Assembly: GCA_041392805.1 (NCBI GenBank)
Contig: JAWKLJ010000001.1
Coordinates: 2,294,001 to 2,358,000, forward strand
From: Saprospiraceae bacterium
GTDB lineage: Bacteria; Bacteroidota; Bacteroidia; Chitinophagales; Saprospiraceae
Direction of reading: 5' to 3'
Length of the DNA: 64,000 nucleotides
Shown here: piece after piece, positions 7,419 through 17,020 of the stretch
How the letters are laid out: each line of letters begins with the position of its first letter
Numbering within the stretch: the first letter of the stretch is position 1
The notes under the pieces: generated by a model
What the model was told of the DNA's origin: nothing
Databases searched by the model: none
Seen by the model: only the letters and a program-made list of their open reading frames with translations
Made by a program: the position numbers and the translations under genes

Positions 7419-8945
7419 ATGGAAGAGCTTAAGGCATTAGTTAAAGTGATTTCAAAGAATAAAGTGAAAAAGATCGAACTAATTGGAGATGGCAGTTCCA
7501 GTCATTCGAACTATCAAAAGCTGTATGAGAAGATATCAGATGATACCTTGCTAACGGATGAAGAAGGGGAAGCACATTTCTTTGCCGGGAGTAAAAACAA
7601 AGCTTATTATTTCAGCCGATTGAAAAAACAATTAAATGAACGATTGCTTAACACTTTGTTTTTTATAGACGTCAATCAACCTAACTTCACAGAATATCAA
7701 AAAGCCTATTACTCTTGCTACAAAGCAGCGACAGCCACTAAAATACTGTTGGGTAAACATGCGAGGTTACCAGCAGTAAAATTAGCGGAGAAAACCCTGA
7801 AACATGCGATAAAGTTTGAACTAACAGACATCATCTTGCTGCTCTCCAAGGATTTGAGGTTTCATTATGGCGGCATTACTGGCAATAGGAGTAAATATGA
7901 CTATTACAATAATTTAGTTATTCAATATGCTGCCCTTTTCAATGCGGAGTTACTAGCAGAAGAATATTATACACAAATTGGCATCAACTTCATTAATTCA
8001 GCAGCGACCAAACCAGAAATCATTGCGCTTTCTGAAAAATATTCAAATGAATTATCTCAATTAGCAAAAAAACATGATTCCTACTGGTTTAATTTAGTCT
8101 GTTATAACGTATTTGCGGCTAGATATGAAATTGCAAACGATTATAAAAACACCATTAAAGTATGTGAAAAAGCCCTAGCATCATTCGAACAGAAAGCCCA
8201 TATTGCTACAAATATTGCCAAGTTCACTTTTCTCATTAAAATTCTTACTGCCCAGATATACTTAAAGCATTTTGATGAAATTGAAGGTTCTATTCATAAA
8301 TGCCTCTCTTTAATACCCAGAGGTTCAATGAATTGGTATTTCACATATGATTTTTATATGATTTACCTTTTCCACTCCAGGCAATTCAATAAGGCTTTTG
8401 AAATATTCAAAAAAGTAACAAGCGATTCTTCTTATAAATCGCAATACAAACATATTTCTGAACATTGGATAATCTATGAGGCATTCATTCAATATTTCAA
8501 CCTTATCGGAAAAATAGACTTAACGGGAGAAAAGCTTCATCAAAAATTTAGAATTTCTAAATTCCTCAATGAGGTACCCACCTATTCCAAAGATAAAAGA
8601 GGGACCAACATCACCATCATTATCCTCCAAATCCTATTCCTTCTTCAACAGAAAAAACATGGGGAAATTATAGATCGTATGGAATCCTTACAGACCTATA
8701 CGCACCGTTACCTTCGCCAAGATGACACCTTTCGCTCCAATTGCTTCATTAAAATGCTCCTCTGCCTGCCGGCAGCTAGTTTCCACAAAAAAGCAGTGCT
8801 TCGCAAAGCTGATAAATATTGGAAAAAATTGCAATCCGTTCCATTGGAAGAGGCCAACCAGAGTACGGAGATGGAAATCGTCCCTTATGAAATGCTTTGG
8901 GAGTTTGTATTGGAGGAGCTGGATGAGAAGTGGTATGGGGTGTGA
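7419..8945 (+). CDS. hypothetical helical-repeat (TPR-like) protein
   Basis: A 508-residue protein starting MEELKALVKVISKNK, with no signal peptide and no membrane segment, so probably cytoplasmic. The N-terminal ~85 residues form a basic, helical region ending RLKKQLNERLLNTLFFID. The rest is an all-helical array with poorly conserved TPR-like pairs (for example around residues 210-330). Proteins with this layout are, to my knowledge, widespread uncharacterised members of Saprospiraceae genomes. The layout (possible nucleic-acid-contacting head plus TPR-like superhelix) would suit a peptide-responsive regulator, but no classical helix-turn-helix is visible. The ATG at 7419 follows AT-rich leader sequence. 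Function unknown. Confidence 0.75.
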   Translation: MEELKALVKVISKNKVKKIELIGDGSSSHSNYQKLYEKISDDTLLTDEEGEAHFFAGSKNKAYYFSRLKKQLNERLLNTLFFIDVNQPNFTEYQKAYYSCYKAATATKILLGKHARLPAVKLAEKTLKHAIKFELTDIILLLSKDLRFHYGGITGNRSKYDYYNNLVIQYAALFNAELLAEEYYTQIGINFINSAATKPEIIALSEKYSNELSQLAKKHDSYWFNLVCYNVFAARYEIANDYKNTIKVCEKALASFEQKAHIATNIAKFTFLIKILTAQIYLKHFDEIEGSIHKCLSLIPRGSMNWYFTYDFYMIYLFHSRQFNKAFEIFKKVTSDSSYKSQYKHISEHWIIYEAFIQYFNLIGKIDLTGEKLHQKFRISKFLNEVPTYSKDKRGTNITIIILQILFLLQQKKHGEIIDRMESLQTYTHRYLRQDDTFRSNCFIKMLLCLPAASFHKKAVLRKADKYWKKLQSVPLEEANQSTEMEIVPYEMLWEFVLEELDEKWYGV

Positions 8946-9252
8946 GGATGTTGGGGTGTCACAAGTCAACACCTCTGGTGTGTCCCGTCCTAAAATAAGT
9001 TTACTTTCACAATATACAACCTAAAATAGGTTTTCTTTTGTTTCATTATCCCCCTGTATCGCTTTTTTGTTAAAACAGCAATAAAACTTGCTTGCTATAT
9101 CGAATACAAGTATATTTATTGAAATTAAAATAAGAAAGGCGCGCTACGCTTTCCTATATGCAAACCATAAACTACTGATAAGAGGTCTCAAAGCCAAAGC
9201 AAAACGAGGTTTTCAAAATATACAAAACCTAATTCATCTTCGCGAGGGTCGG

Positions 9253-9627
9253 ATGGACAATAAGATTTATGATGTAGACGGTGGGAGTGAATCTATTGAT
9301 CTATCTGTTGAGCAGTTTGTGGCTGATGATGGGGTGGAAAGAAGCCCGCAGACTGCTATTATGCCTGAAAGTAAAGTTATTGCCACTCCAAATCCTTTCT
9401 CCACCGACTTGAAACTTCATTTCACTCAGAAATATGATGGGAATACTGTTCTAAAAATAATGCACCAGAATGGATCTTTAATATTTCAGAAAAAATATAG
9501 CTTACCGAAAGGCCCAGTTATACTTTTATTAGATCAACTAGATGAGCTACCTAATGGCAATTATTATTATCAACTTATCCAATCAGATAACATACGTAGC
9601 GGGAAACTATTGAAATTGAATCAATAA
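9253..9627 (+). CDS. T9SS type A sorting-domain fragment
   Basis: The 124-residue frame from the ATG at 9253 has the hallmarks of a type A T9SS C-terminal domain: TPNPFSTDLKLHF near residue 38, a DELPNGNYYYQL strand near 97, and the terminal GKLLKLNQ. There is no signal peptide or passenger. The same frame stays open upstream to a TTG at 9088 without gaining domain-like sequence. A sorting tail with no cargo or export signal is most easily read as the remnant of a larger secreted protein that was deleted or replaced. It lies just before another T9SS protein gene. Confidence 0.5.
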   Translation: MDNKIYDVDGGSESIDLSVEQFVADDGVERSPQTAIMPESKVIATPNPFSTDLKLHFTQKYDGNTVLKIMHQNGSLIFQKKYSLPKGPVILLLDQLDELPNGNYYYQLIQSDNIRSGKLLKLNQ

Positions 9628-9693
9628 GATAATCAAAAATTAAACATTGGCTCTTTCCTAAGGAGTCAACGTTTTCAACTTGTTATTCCAACC

Positions 9694-12270
9694 ATGAAGT
9701 ATTGCTATCTGTTTTTACTTTTATTAGCATGTAATATAGTTTTTACGCAGGTATATTTCTGTGATCAGGCAGGTAGGGTAGGAATTATTGATATTGAAGA
9801 CTGTCGCTACGACTATTTTCGTTTAAATGCTACATATCCTCCTTTCGACTTTGGGGGTACTTATACAGATATAGCTTTACATCCTGATGGGCGTCTATTT
9901 GGAACGACTTATACATTTGGCGGAGAGCAGCGGCTTTTGGTAGAACTAAGTGTTCAAGAAGGTAGCGTTATTGACACACTAGGTGTCATTCCTGGAGAGA
10001 ATTGTAGTTCATTAGTATGCAGCCCGTCTGGGGTTTTATATATGGGATATAGCGAACTACATTCCTTCGATTTGGCAACTGGAAATTTTACAACCCATGG
10101 GTATTTTCCCTCAAATAGACGTTTATTAGGTGATTTACTATTTCTTGACGGAAAATTATTGGGGGCCTTGGGAGATATTATTGTAAGTAAAGGTTATATA
10201 TATCAGTTGGATATTGCTGTGCCAACAGCGAGTGAATTATTAATGACTTTCCCTGTTGATATTTGGGTGGTTGGATTGGCTTGGCAATTGGATGTAAATT
10301 GTGATAAAAGACAATTAATTGGCAGTCATAATAAAAATGGAGAAAGAATAACAGACATGTACCTGATTGATCTTGAAAACCAAAGACTTGATAGTATTTG
10401 TCAGGTTGTACTTCCATTAAATGCCGTAATATTTGGCCTCACCAGCGCCGACGAATTCCGCCAAAACTGCCGCCTGCGGCTGGACCTTGACCGGAACAAC
10501 AGCAGCGGTCGTTTGATCGACCATTATTATGCTGATTCCTTTTGTGTGGTTGATTTTCCGATAGGGGATGAAGACCTGGTGATCCAGAGCGCTTATGAAA
10601 AAATAGATTCGTTTGCTATTACCGTGGTAGGGGGTGTGCTGTCTCCTGGGGAGGAGTTTTTGGTGTCTGAAGGGGTGCCGGGGTTACGTGTAATAGGAGA
10701 AGGGACGGACCGTTTGTTGGTAGTCAATGAAGGAGATGTTGGCAATGGGGAGATCGAACAGTTTTTAAGGGGCGTTCGATTTCAGATAGGTGCTGCGGCG
10801 CCGCAGACGGGAGAGCGGATACTTCATACGGTACTTTATGCGGAGGGGACTGCCAGTGATATTGCCAAAAGTTTTATCAGTGTAACGATAGGCGAGCCGC
10901 CCAGTGCGGGTGAAGATACCCATGTGGAGGTTTGTTATGGCGAATTTCGGGTGGATTTGTTCGAAGCCATAGGCGGCAATCCAAGGTCAGGTGGGCGATG
11001 GGAGCCAAGCCTGTATGATGGCGGCAATCGGTTTTATGCACTGAAAGATACGAGTGGCATATATCGCTACATAGTGCAGGAGGGCGGTTGCGGGGCTGAT
11101 ACGGCCTTGGTGGAGGTGTTGGTACATGAGGAACCGCCGATAGGCCTGGGGCCGGAGGGGCAACTCGTATCGGTCATTAGCGCTTGTCCGGGCGATACCA
11201 TTTTATGGGATATTAGCCTGCCTGATGCATTTACCTATTGGTGGTTGGATGGCACGCAAGGCCCGGTAGCTACCATTACGGCAGAGGGGGTTTATGCAGG
11301 GGAGGTGGGCGAAACCAATGGCTGTTTTTGGTATACCAAAACCTTTGTAGATTATGTGGAACCGGAACGGACGATAGAGACGATCCGGCGCTGCGAAGGG
11401 GAGGTTTTTCTATGGCAAGGTGAGGCTTATACGCAGGACACGGTGTTGTGTGCCCCTATGATAGACAGCCACGGCTGCGAGGGTCAGCACTGTGTGGAAG
11501 TGCGCTTTGAATCGCCACAGGAGCAGCAAGAAACGTTGTTTTTCTGCCGAGGGAGCCACCCTGTAGTGGAAGGAGTGGCGATAGGGCGAGACACCAGTTT
11601 TTGCTTGCCATTGTCTGGGCCGGATTGTGGCACGATCAGGTGTATTACCGCGTTGTTTAAGCCATTGGCACAGGGATTTGAGCGGGTGGAATTATGTGAG
11701 GGCGAAAGTTATTGGTTTGGCAATCAATGGCTGAGCAGTGCAGGAACCTATTCGACGCCGATGATTGCGGCTGATGGTTGCGACAGCATCGCTCATTTGG
11801 AGCTGGTGATACATCCCCGCTTCGAACAGACCATCGATACCCTGATTACGACCGGAACCAGCCTCCAGGTAGGCGACATGTCATTCGAAGAAGCGGGCGC
11901 TTATAGCATTGGCTTATCGACGGTAGCAGGTTGCGATAGCCTGGTTTACCTGCAATTAGCTGTTCAATCCACTCAATATTATGCGCCGGGATTGATACGC
12001 CCCAATGGCAGTGGTTGGGGACAAGTTTTTACCATTTATACCCGTCATCAACAGCCAGCGACGATCCGACGATTGACTATTTTCAATACCTGGGGACAGC
12101 CGCTTTTTGAAAAGGAAAACCTGGCGGCAGGATCGGAAAGTCAAGCTTGGAAGGGGACCAATAATGGCCATGCGAAGGTGCCTGCTGGCGTCTATTTTTA
12201 CCAGGCGGAGGTAGAGGATATTGCGGGCAAACGAGAAATGTTGAAGGGCAAGGTGGTGGTGGTGTATTGA
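9694..12270 (+). CDS. secreted protein with T9SS type B sorting domain
   Basis: The 858-residue protein has a clear signal peptide (MKYCYLFLLLLACNIVFTQ). It then has a beta-rich front to about residue 250 resembling a propeller (repeats such as FDLATGNFTT), a cadherin/Ig-like middle, and Cys-containing repeats. It ends in a gliding-motility-associated C-terminal domain with IFNTWGQPLFEKEN and PAGVYFYQAEV, the type B tail that T9SS uses for surface attachment. Odd feature: the first ~740 bases are AT-rich like the preceding DNA, and from about 10440 the codons become markedly GC-rich, suggesting a mosaic gene. It is probably exported to the cell surface; the binding target is unknown. Confidence 0.82.
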   Translation: MKYCYLFLLLLACNIVFTQVYFCDQAGRVGIIDIEDCRYDYFRLNATYPPFDFGGTYTDIALHPDGRLFGTTYTFGGEQRLLVELSVQEGSVIDTLGVIPGENCSSLVCSPSGVLYMGYSELHSFDLATGNFTTHGYFPSNRRLLGDLLFLDGKLLGALGDIIVSKGYIYQLDIAVPTASELLMTFPVDIWVVGLAWQLDVNCDKRQLIGSHNKNGERITDMYLIDLENQRLDSICQVVLPLNAVIFGLTSADEFRQNCRLRLDLDRNNSSGRLIDHYYADSFCVVDFPIGDEDLVIQSAYEKIDSFAITVVGGVLSPGEEFLVSEGVPGLRVIGEGTDRLLVVNEGDVGNGEIEQFLRGVRFQIGAAAPQTGERILHTVLYAEGTASDIAKSFISVTIGEPPSAGEDTHVEVCYGEFRVDLFEAIGGNPRSGGRWEPSLYDGGNRFYALKDTSGIYRYIVQEGGCGADTALVEVLVHEEPPIGLGPEGQLVSVISACPGDTILWDISLPDAFTYWWLDGTQGPVATITAEGVYAGEVGETNGCFWYTKTFVDYVEPERTIETIRRCEGEVFLWQGEAYTQDTVLCAPMIDSHGCEGQHCVEVRFESPQEQQETLFFCRGSHPVVEGVAIGRDTSFCLPLSGPDCGTIRCITALFKPLAQGFERVELCEGESYWFGNQWLSSAGTYSTPMIAADGCDSIAHLELVIHPRFEQTIDTLITTGTSLQVGDMSFEEAGAYSIGLSTVAGCDSLVYLQLAVQSTQYYAPGLIRPNGSGWGQVFTIYTRHQQPATIRRLTIFNTWGQPLFEKENLAAGSESQAWKGTNNGHAKVPAGVYFYQAEVEDIAGKREMLKGKVVVVY

Positions 12271-12526
12271 GGTTGGGAAGGTTGGGAAGAGGAAATAGCA
12301 GTGTTTAAAAGCAGTCTGTGTCGAAGTCTGGGATGGTTTGGACCAATTGACAGACTTGTCAGCAGAAGCAGTTTATACGATCATTCAGTCATTCGAGGAA
12401 GAGGAGCAGCGGTAGATGTAGCAAAAAAAGTTTACTAAGAGACGGAAAAATAATATTTGCTGCGCTTTCGCTCATTCAGACCTGGTTGAACAAGTCTATT
12501 TCGTCGCAAGGGCACGCCATACGAGG

Positions 12527-14374
12527 TCAATCCATTGAAGCGGGAGCTAATTCCTTGCCCATATAGACCAATAGAGTACCTTCGTCCAGCGGCATTTCCA
12601 AAGGATTGGCGCTGAGGATTTGCAATTGGCCATTGGGATATTTCAGGAAAATCGGGATGGCGTGTTCCTCCCTATTCATTTTTTTAAGCAGCGACTGAAG
12701 TTGCTCAACTGAGGAAACAAGCACCTCATGCATTTGCGGGTAATCCCTGGCCACCTCATTGAGGTTGAGGAAGTCGTCGGTATAAGAGAATAAGCCATTT
12801 TCGGGTAGTTCGACCTTGTCTTTTTTCAGTTCTTCCTGGGTAATTAGCCGGAAGGTGCCATTTTCGCCAAATATTTTGCGATAGTGTTTCACGACATAGG
12901 CGTTAACTTGGGGACTAGCGGTCATGGCCACCAAATAGCCCATATCGACCAATTCCATGTATTCGCTGAGGTCATTGGTATAAATATTGGTGTTAAAGGC
13001 TTCCAGTCCAAGTCCCTTAGCCTTAGTTATATGGGCATCATTATTATCCACCAAAACGACATGGCGGCCGTTATCGTGGAGATATTTGGCAATAATGCGA
13101 GAAGCTCTAGCCGCCCCAATGATGAGGATGCCATCTGATGTGTCCTGAATTACCTTGAGCCATTTGGCCACGAAACGAGCTGTGGTGGCATTGAGCAGAA
13201 CTGTTCCCAAAACAATCATAAAAACCAATGGGGTAATATATTCAGCACCTTCTACCCCACTCTGTGTAAGTTTGATACCAAATAACGAAGCGATCCCTGC
13301 CGCGACAATCCCACGAGGCCCTACCCAAGAAATAAATAGTTTTTCCTGAACATTCAATTCGGACGCACTCGTGCTGAGGAAGATGCCAATGGGCCGCAAA
13401 AAGAAAGCAATAAAAGCCAATAGCCCCATTCCTCTCCAGTCTTTGAAAATCAAGTTCAAGTCTTTCATTTCAATATTAGCAGCCAGAAGAATGAATAGGA
13501 TAGAAATCAATAATACACTAAGTGATTCTTTGAAGGACAGGATTTCATCCAACCTTGGAAAATCCATATTTCCTAAAACCATTCCCATCACAACAACAGT
13601 TAATAAACCAGACTCATGCGCAATAAAATCTGAAAAAACAAAAACGCCTAAGACAGCGGCTAAGGTGAATACGTTTAATAAATAATGTGGAATAAGATCG
13701 CGTTTGATCAACTGGTATAAACCAATGGCGGCCAAAGCCCCCAAGGCCAGTCCAATCAGAATGATCTGACTAAACGTCACCAAGGCATGGGAAGTAAAAG
13801 CCACTCCCCCTTCGGAAGTTTGCACAAATTCAAAAACGAGTACAGCAACCAAGGCGCCAATAGGGTCAATTAGGATACCCTCCCATTTTAAAACAGTAGA
13901 TACATTTCGGTTCAATGGGATATTCTGTAGAATGGGGGTAATCACGGTAGGTCCAGTCACAATCACCAGAGCGCCAAACAAAAAAGAGATTGGCCACCTT
14001 AGTCCAATGATATAATGTGCACCAAGGCCGGCACCGATGAAGGTGACCAAAGACCCAAGTGTAATGAGGCGCAATATGAGTGGCCCCACTTCAGCCAGTT
14101 CTCGCCGCTTGAGCGTTAAACCACCTTCAAATAAGATGATACCAATGGCTAATGAAACAAAATAAAAGAGCGATTCGCCTGGAAATAAACCCATGCCTGA
14201 GGCTTCATTAAAAATGGGCTCCAGCCACTTTTCTCCATTTTCACTCACGAGCGTGGACAGTGGTCCGACGACCAAACCAACAATGATAAGCGGTAAAATG
14301 GCTGGTACTTTTATGCGCCAGGCCAGCCATTGTGCAAAAATCCCCAAGATGATAATACCCGCTAATAAATGCAT
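12527..14374 (-). CDS. cation:proton antiporter (CPA1-like) with RCK domain
   Basis: A membrane antiporter exchanging Na+ or K+ for protons. About 12 transmembrane segments span residues 1-400, with the antiporter core features GPTVITPI and WEGILIDPIGA, the latter carrying the transport Asp. The C-terminal part starts DGILIIGAARASRIIAKYL, an RCK/TrkA-N nucleotide-binding fold, and ends with an RCK-C-like domain. This suggests control by a nucleotide or ligand. The ATG at 14374 (615 residues) is preferred over an upstream GTG at 14407. It lies just downstream of the lipoprotein gene on the same strand (about 54 bases), so co-transcription is possible. Confidence 0.85.
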   Translation of the reverse strand: MHLLAGIIILGIFAQWLAWRIKVPAILPLIIVGLVVGPLSTLVSENGEKWLEPIFNEASGMGLFPGESLFYFVSLAIGIILFEGGLTLKRRELAEVGPLILRLITLGSLVTFIGAGLGAHYIIGLRWPISFLFGALVIVTGPTVITPILQNIPLNRNVSTVLKWEGILIDPIGALVAVLVFEFVQTSEGGVAFTSHALVTFSQIILIGLALGALAAIGLYQLIKRDLIPHYLLNVFTLAAVLGVFVFSDFIAHESGLLTVVVMGMVLGNMDFPRLDEILSFKESLSVLLISILFILLAANIEMKDLNLIFKDWRGMGLLAFIAFFLRPIGIFLSTSASELNVQEKLFISWVGPRGIVAAGIASLFGIKLTQSGVEGAEYITPLVFMIVLGTVLLNATTARFVAKWLKVIQDTSDGILIIGAARASRIIAKYLHDNGRHVVLVDNNDAHITKAKGLGLEAFNTNIYTNDLSEYMELVDMGYLVAMTASPQVNAYVVKHYRKIFGENGTFRLITQEELKKDKVELPENGLFSYTDDFLNLNEVARDYPQMHEVLVSSVEQLQSLLKKMNREEHAIPIFLKYPNGQLQILSANPLEMPLDEGTLLVYMGKELAPASMD

Positions 14375-14427
14375 ATGATGTTGCTTTAAAGGTAGGGTAA
14401 TTCCCACAAAAAAATCAGCTCAAAAAA

Positions 14428-15726
14428 TCATTTCGTCTCCAACAAGCCTTGTTGTATCAGTTGATGATACCCAAGCAGTGCACACATTACGTGTTGCACA
14501 TAATCAATTCGAATTTCGGCAGCATGGTTATTAAATCGCTCTTTAGCAAATCGGGATTCTCCCCCTGATTCAAGGTCTTTTTTCTTGACAGCCATCGGAA
14601 TCCCGCCTGCATGAGGGCCTTCTTTGAGTTGGGCATCCATTAAAAACTGGCAACCTAAGGGTATGGCCTTTTTCAAATCTGGCATCAGGGCATCGTCAGC
14701 AGGCAGCCATCGCATCGCGGCAGTCAGGCCTTCCAACCTGGTGGCAGTAGGCGTGGTTGTCCAGTTATCGGTAAAGCAGCCGGGGATAGGGCTAGCGGCC
14801 AATTCGGCTAGCAGTCTTTCGACAAGTCTACGGCTATAGGTCTTTAAATAATCGTAAGTAGTGAGGGATTGTCCTTCGGCGTTTAAGACCTCAAATACCT
14901 TGGCAATGGCGATCAAATCCCAATGGTCTATGGCCTTTTTTTCCGTTTCTTCCATGGTATTGGCCGGAAGGCTGACCGCCTTAATAGCCGCATCTAACCA
15001 TTTTTGCTGCTTATCGCGTTGATAAAGGAGGCAAAGGCCGAGCGCTGCTTCTCCGGGGAAAAACTGGTACATTTTGGGCTCTACTCTACCTGCTTTTTCA
15101 TGGTAAGTGGCGTAAAACCCGCCATCCTCCAGTTGCATGTAGCACAAAAAATCGCCTAGCTTTTGCAACTTGTCCAGTGGGTATTGTTTGCCGAGTACTT
15201 GTTCTCCCATTATCAAGCCTGTAAGGGCCAAACCTGTAGCACCCAATTTGGCCTTGGCAAAAGAGTCTTTATAAAAATTTTCGCCAGGCACCGACCACAC
15301 GGCTAAACAACCCGTATCGTCCACTGGTTTTACATTGGTCTCCAAGAGATAATCGCTGGCTTTTTGCAACACTTCGTTAAATTGCATATCTCCCGTATAG
15401 GTGGCATAAGCCGCCAAGGCGTAAAGTACGCCAGCATGCCGCACGACATTATAGAGGTTTCCATCATTGGAGGTCCCTTCGGGATTGATGAGGTACTCAA
15501 ATCGGCCAGCGTCGAGTTGGTGCTTTTTGAAATAGTTGCCTGCTGCTTGCATAGATGCTAACACAGTTTGGTCTGAACCAGCAAGAGAGCCAAGCACCGG
15601 AGCTTGGGTGACAGGTATTTCTTGATTGGGATCTTCCACCGATTGGCAGCCTATCATGATCAAAATGGAGAAACCCATAACTAGTGCAGAAAATCTGAAC
15701 ATAATTTTATAGATGTATGTTGACAT
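14428..15726 (-). CDS. lipoprotein with alpha/alpha-toroid-like domain
   Basis: The product has a lipoprotein signal peptide with GFSILIMIGC as lipobox, so it should be anchored in a membrane facing the periplasm or surface. The body is helical, with repeated motifs (QLEDGGFYATYH, LGLCLLYQRDKQ, DHWDLIAIAKVF) typical of (alpha/alpha)6-toroid folds such as terpenoid cyclases or glycan-active enzymes. Catalytic residues cannot be assigned. The ATG at 15726 or at 15702 both give a good signal peptide; the longer open frame uses a TTG (15783) and is less likely. It could be a carbohydrate-processing lipoprotein; this is inference. Confidence 0.7.
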   Translation of the reverse strand: MSTYIYKIMFRFSALVMGFSILIMIGCQSVEDPNQEIPVTQAPVLGSLAGSDQTVLASMQAAGNYFKKHQLDAGRFEYLINPEGTSNDGNLYNVVRHAGVLYALAAYATYTGDMQFNEVLQKASDYLLETNVKPVDDTGCLAVWSVPGENFYKDSFAKAKLGATGLALTGLIMGEQVLGKQYPLDKLQKLGDFLCYMQLEDGGFYATYHEKAGRVEPKMYQFFPGEAALGLCLLYQRDKQQKWLDAAIKAVSLPANTMEETEKKAIDHWDLIAIAKVFEVLNAEGQSLTTYDYLKTYSRRLVERLLAELAASPIPGCFTDNWTTTPTATRLEGLTAAMRWLPADDALMPDLKKAIPLGCQFLMDAQLKEGPHAGGIPMAVKKKDLESGGESRFAKERFNNHAAEIRIDYVQHVMCALLGYHQLIQQGLLETK

Positions 15727-15930
15727 TTTAAATTCCGTGCTTACGAAAAGGTATGCCACTATTGTAGCATGGTTAGCACTCAAAACATTTTGCCTGAAAA
15801 TTAGTTATACCCTTGCGAATGCATTTAATAGCTGTAGCTAATGCCTCAAAGGTGGGCAAAAGATTTTATACTTTCGACAATTGTCTGGCTTTGGACCACA
15901 AAAATAGCGGAGAATGCCATACTATTCGGG

Positions 15931-16055
15931 TTCTCAGACAATTTTCGGGCTTTTGAGTCAAGGAAAAGCAAAAGACACGCCTTGCTTGCTCCTCCGCTAA
16001 AGCTTCGGCGCACGCGGATGGTCGCTTTCCCTTGACCGCAAAAATTGTCAAAGAA
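15931..16055. repeat. palindromic intergenic element, copy 2
   Basis: The outer arms TTCTCAGACAATTTT (15931-15945) and AAAAATTGTCAAAGAA (16040-16055) match the outer arms at 6666-6772. The inner arms GTCAAGGAAAAGC and GCTTTCCCTTGAC also pair. The element ends 36 bases before the ATG of the epimerase gene, so it forms most of that gene's leader. Together with flanking sequence it fills the 365-base interval 15727-16091, where no other feature is seen. Confidence 0.6.
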
Positions 16056-16091
16056 GGACTATTCGTTCCCAAAATCAATAAAAAGCTTAAA

Positions 16092-17003
16092 ATGACAAAT
16101 GTTCTAATTGCAGGAGGAACAGGACTTATCGGAAATCGCCTTAGTCAATTGCTAACAGATAAGGGCTATCGAGTCCTTCATCTTAGCAGGAACCCAAAGT
16201 CGAATAGCACTTACCCTACCTACTATTGGGATCCTGCAAAAGGGCAAATCGATGAAGCTGCCATCCTGCAGGCTGACTATATCATCAACCTCGCGGGTGC
16301 GGGGATCGCTGATGCCCCCTGGACCGCTGCTCGCAAAAAACTGATTATTGATAGTCGGGTACAAGGTAATGAATTGCTTTTGTCTATTTTCAAAACATTA
16401 GGACACCAGCCCAAAGCCTTTCTGTCTGGAGCAGCCATTGGCTACTACGGCGACAGAGGTGAGCAACTGCTTACCGAAGAAGATGGCCCTGGCGAAGGTT
16501 TTTTGTCCGAAAGCTGCATACAGTGGGAAGAGAGCATCAAGCAGATCATGCATACAGGTATCCGCACTGTGGCCATTAGAATCGGGTTGGTATTGTCTAC
16601 CCAAGGTGGTGCCTTGGCAAAAATGCTTTTACCGCTTTATGGCCTAACCAGCACCTATTTCGGAAATGGGCAACAATGGTATTCCTGGATACACATAGAT
16701 GATCTCTGCCGACTATTTATATTCGCCTTGGAAAAGGAAAACATCTCTGGTATTTACAATGGGGTGGCGCCTAATCCTGTGCGCAATAAAACCCTCGCCA
16801 AACAATTACCTAAAGCCAAGGGAGTGCCGGCCCTGGTAGTATCGGCTCCGGCCTTTGTCCTGCGCACCTTAATGGGAGAAATGGCCAGCGCTGTACTAAC
16901 GGGCACAAAAGTATCAGCTCAGAAAATCATGGAAGCAGGATTTGTCTTTGCACATCCCCAATCAGAAGAAGCGCTCCAACACCTGCTTCAACAAGACCTT
17001 TAA
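16092..17003 (+). CDS. TIGR01777 family epimerase-like protein
   Basis: A 303-residue extended-SDR protein of the TIGR01777 (YfcH-like) family. From the ATG at 16092 it begins MTNVLIAGGTGLIGNRL, with the NAD(P)-binding GGTGLIG at residues 8-14. The family blocks INLAGAGIAD, SGAAIGYYGDRG and FGNGQQWYSWIHIDDL follow in order, as does a C-terminal VSAPAFVLR stretch. The biological substrate is unknown across the family. The open frame continues 20 codons upstream but that extension lacks homology, so the internal ATG is chosen. It converges on the HAD-like gene with only 17 bases between stops. Confidence 0.88.
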   Translation: MTNVLIAGGTGLIGNRLSQLLTDKGYRVLHLSRNPKSNSTYPTYYWDPAKGQIDEAAILQADYIINLAGAGIADAPWTAARKKLIIDSRVQGNELLLSIFKTLGHQPKAFLSGAAIGYYGDRGEQLLTEEDGPGEGFLSESCIQWEESIKQIMHTGIRTVAIRIGLVLSTQGGALAKMLLPLYGLTSTYFGNGQQWYSWIHIDDLCRLFIFALEKENISGIYNGVAPNPVRNKTLAKQLPKAKGVPALVVSAPAFVLRTLMGEMASAVLTGTKVSAQKIMEAGFVFAHPQSEEALQHLLQQDL

Positions 17004-17020
17004 GGCAGATGTCTCCAGTG

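Noticed and set aside
7419..8945. RRNPP-type peptide-sensing transcription factor
   Set aside because: The TPR-like array is plausible but no N-terminal helix-turn-helix is recognisable, so it is left as hypothetical.
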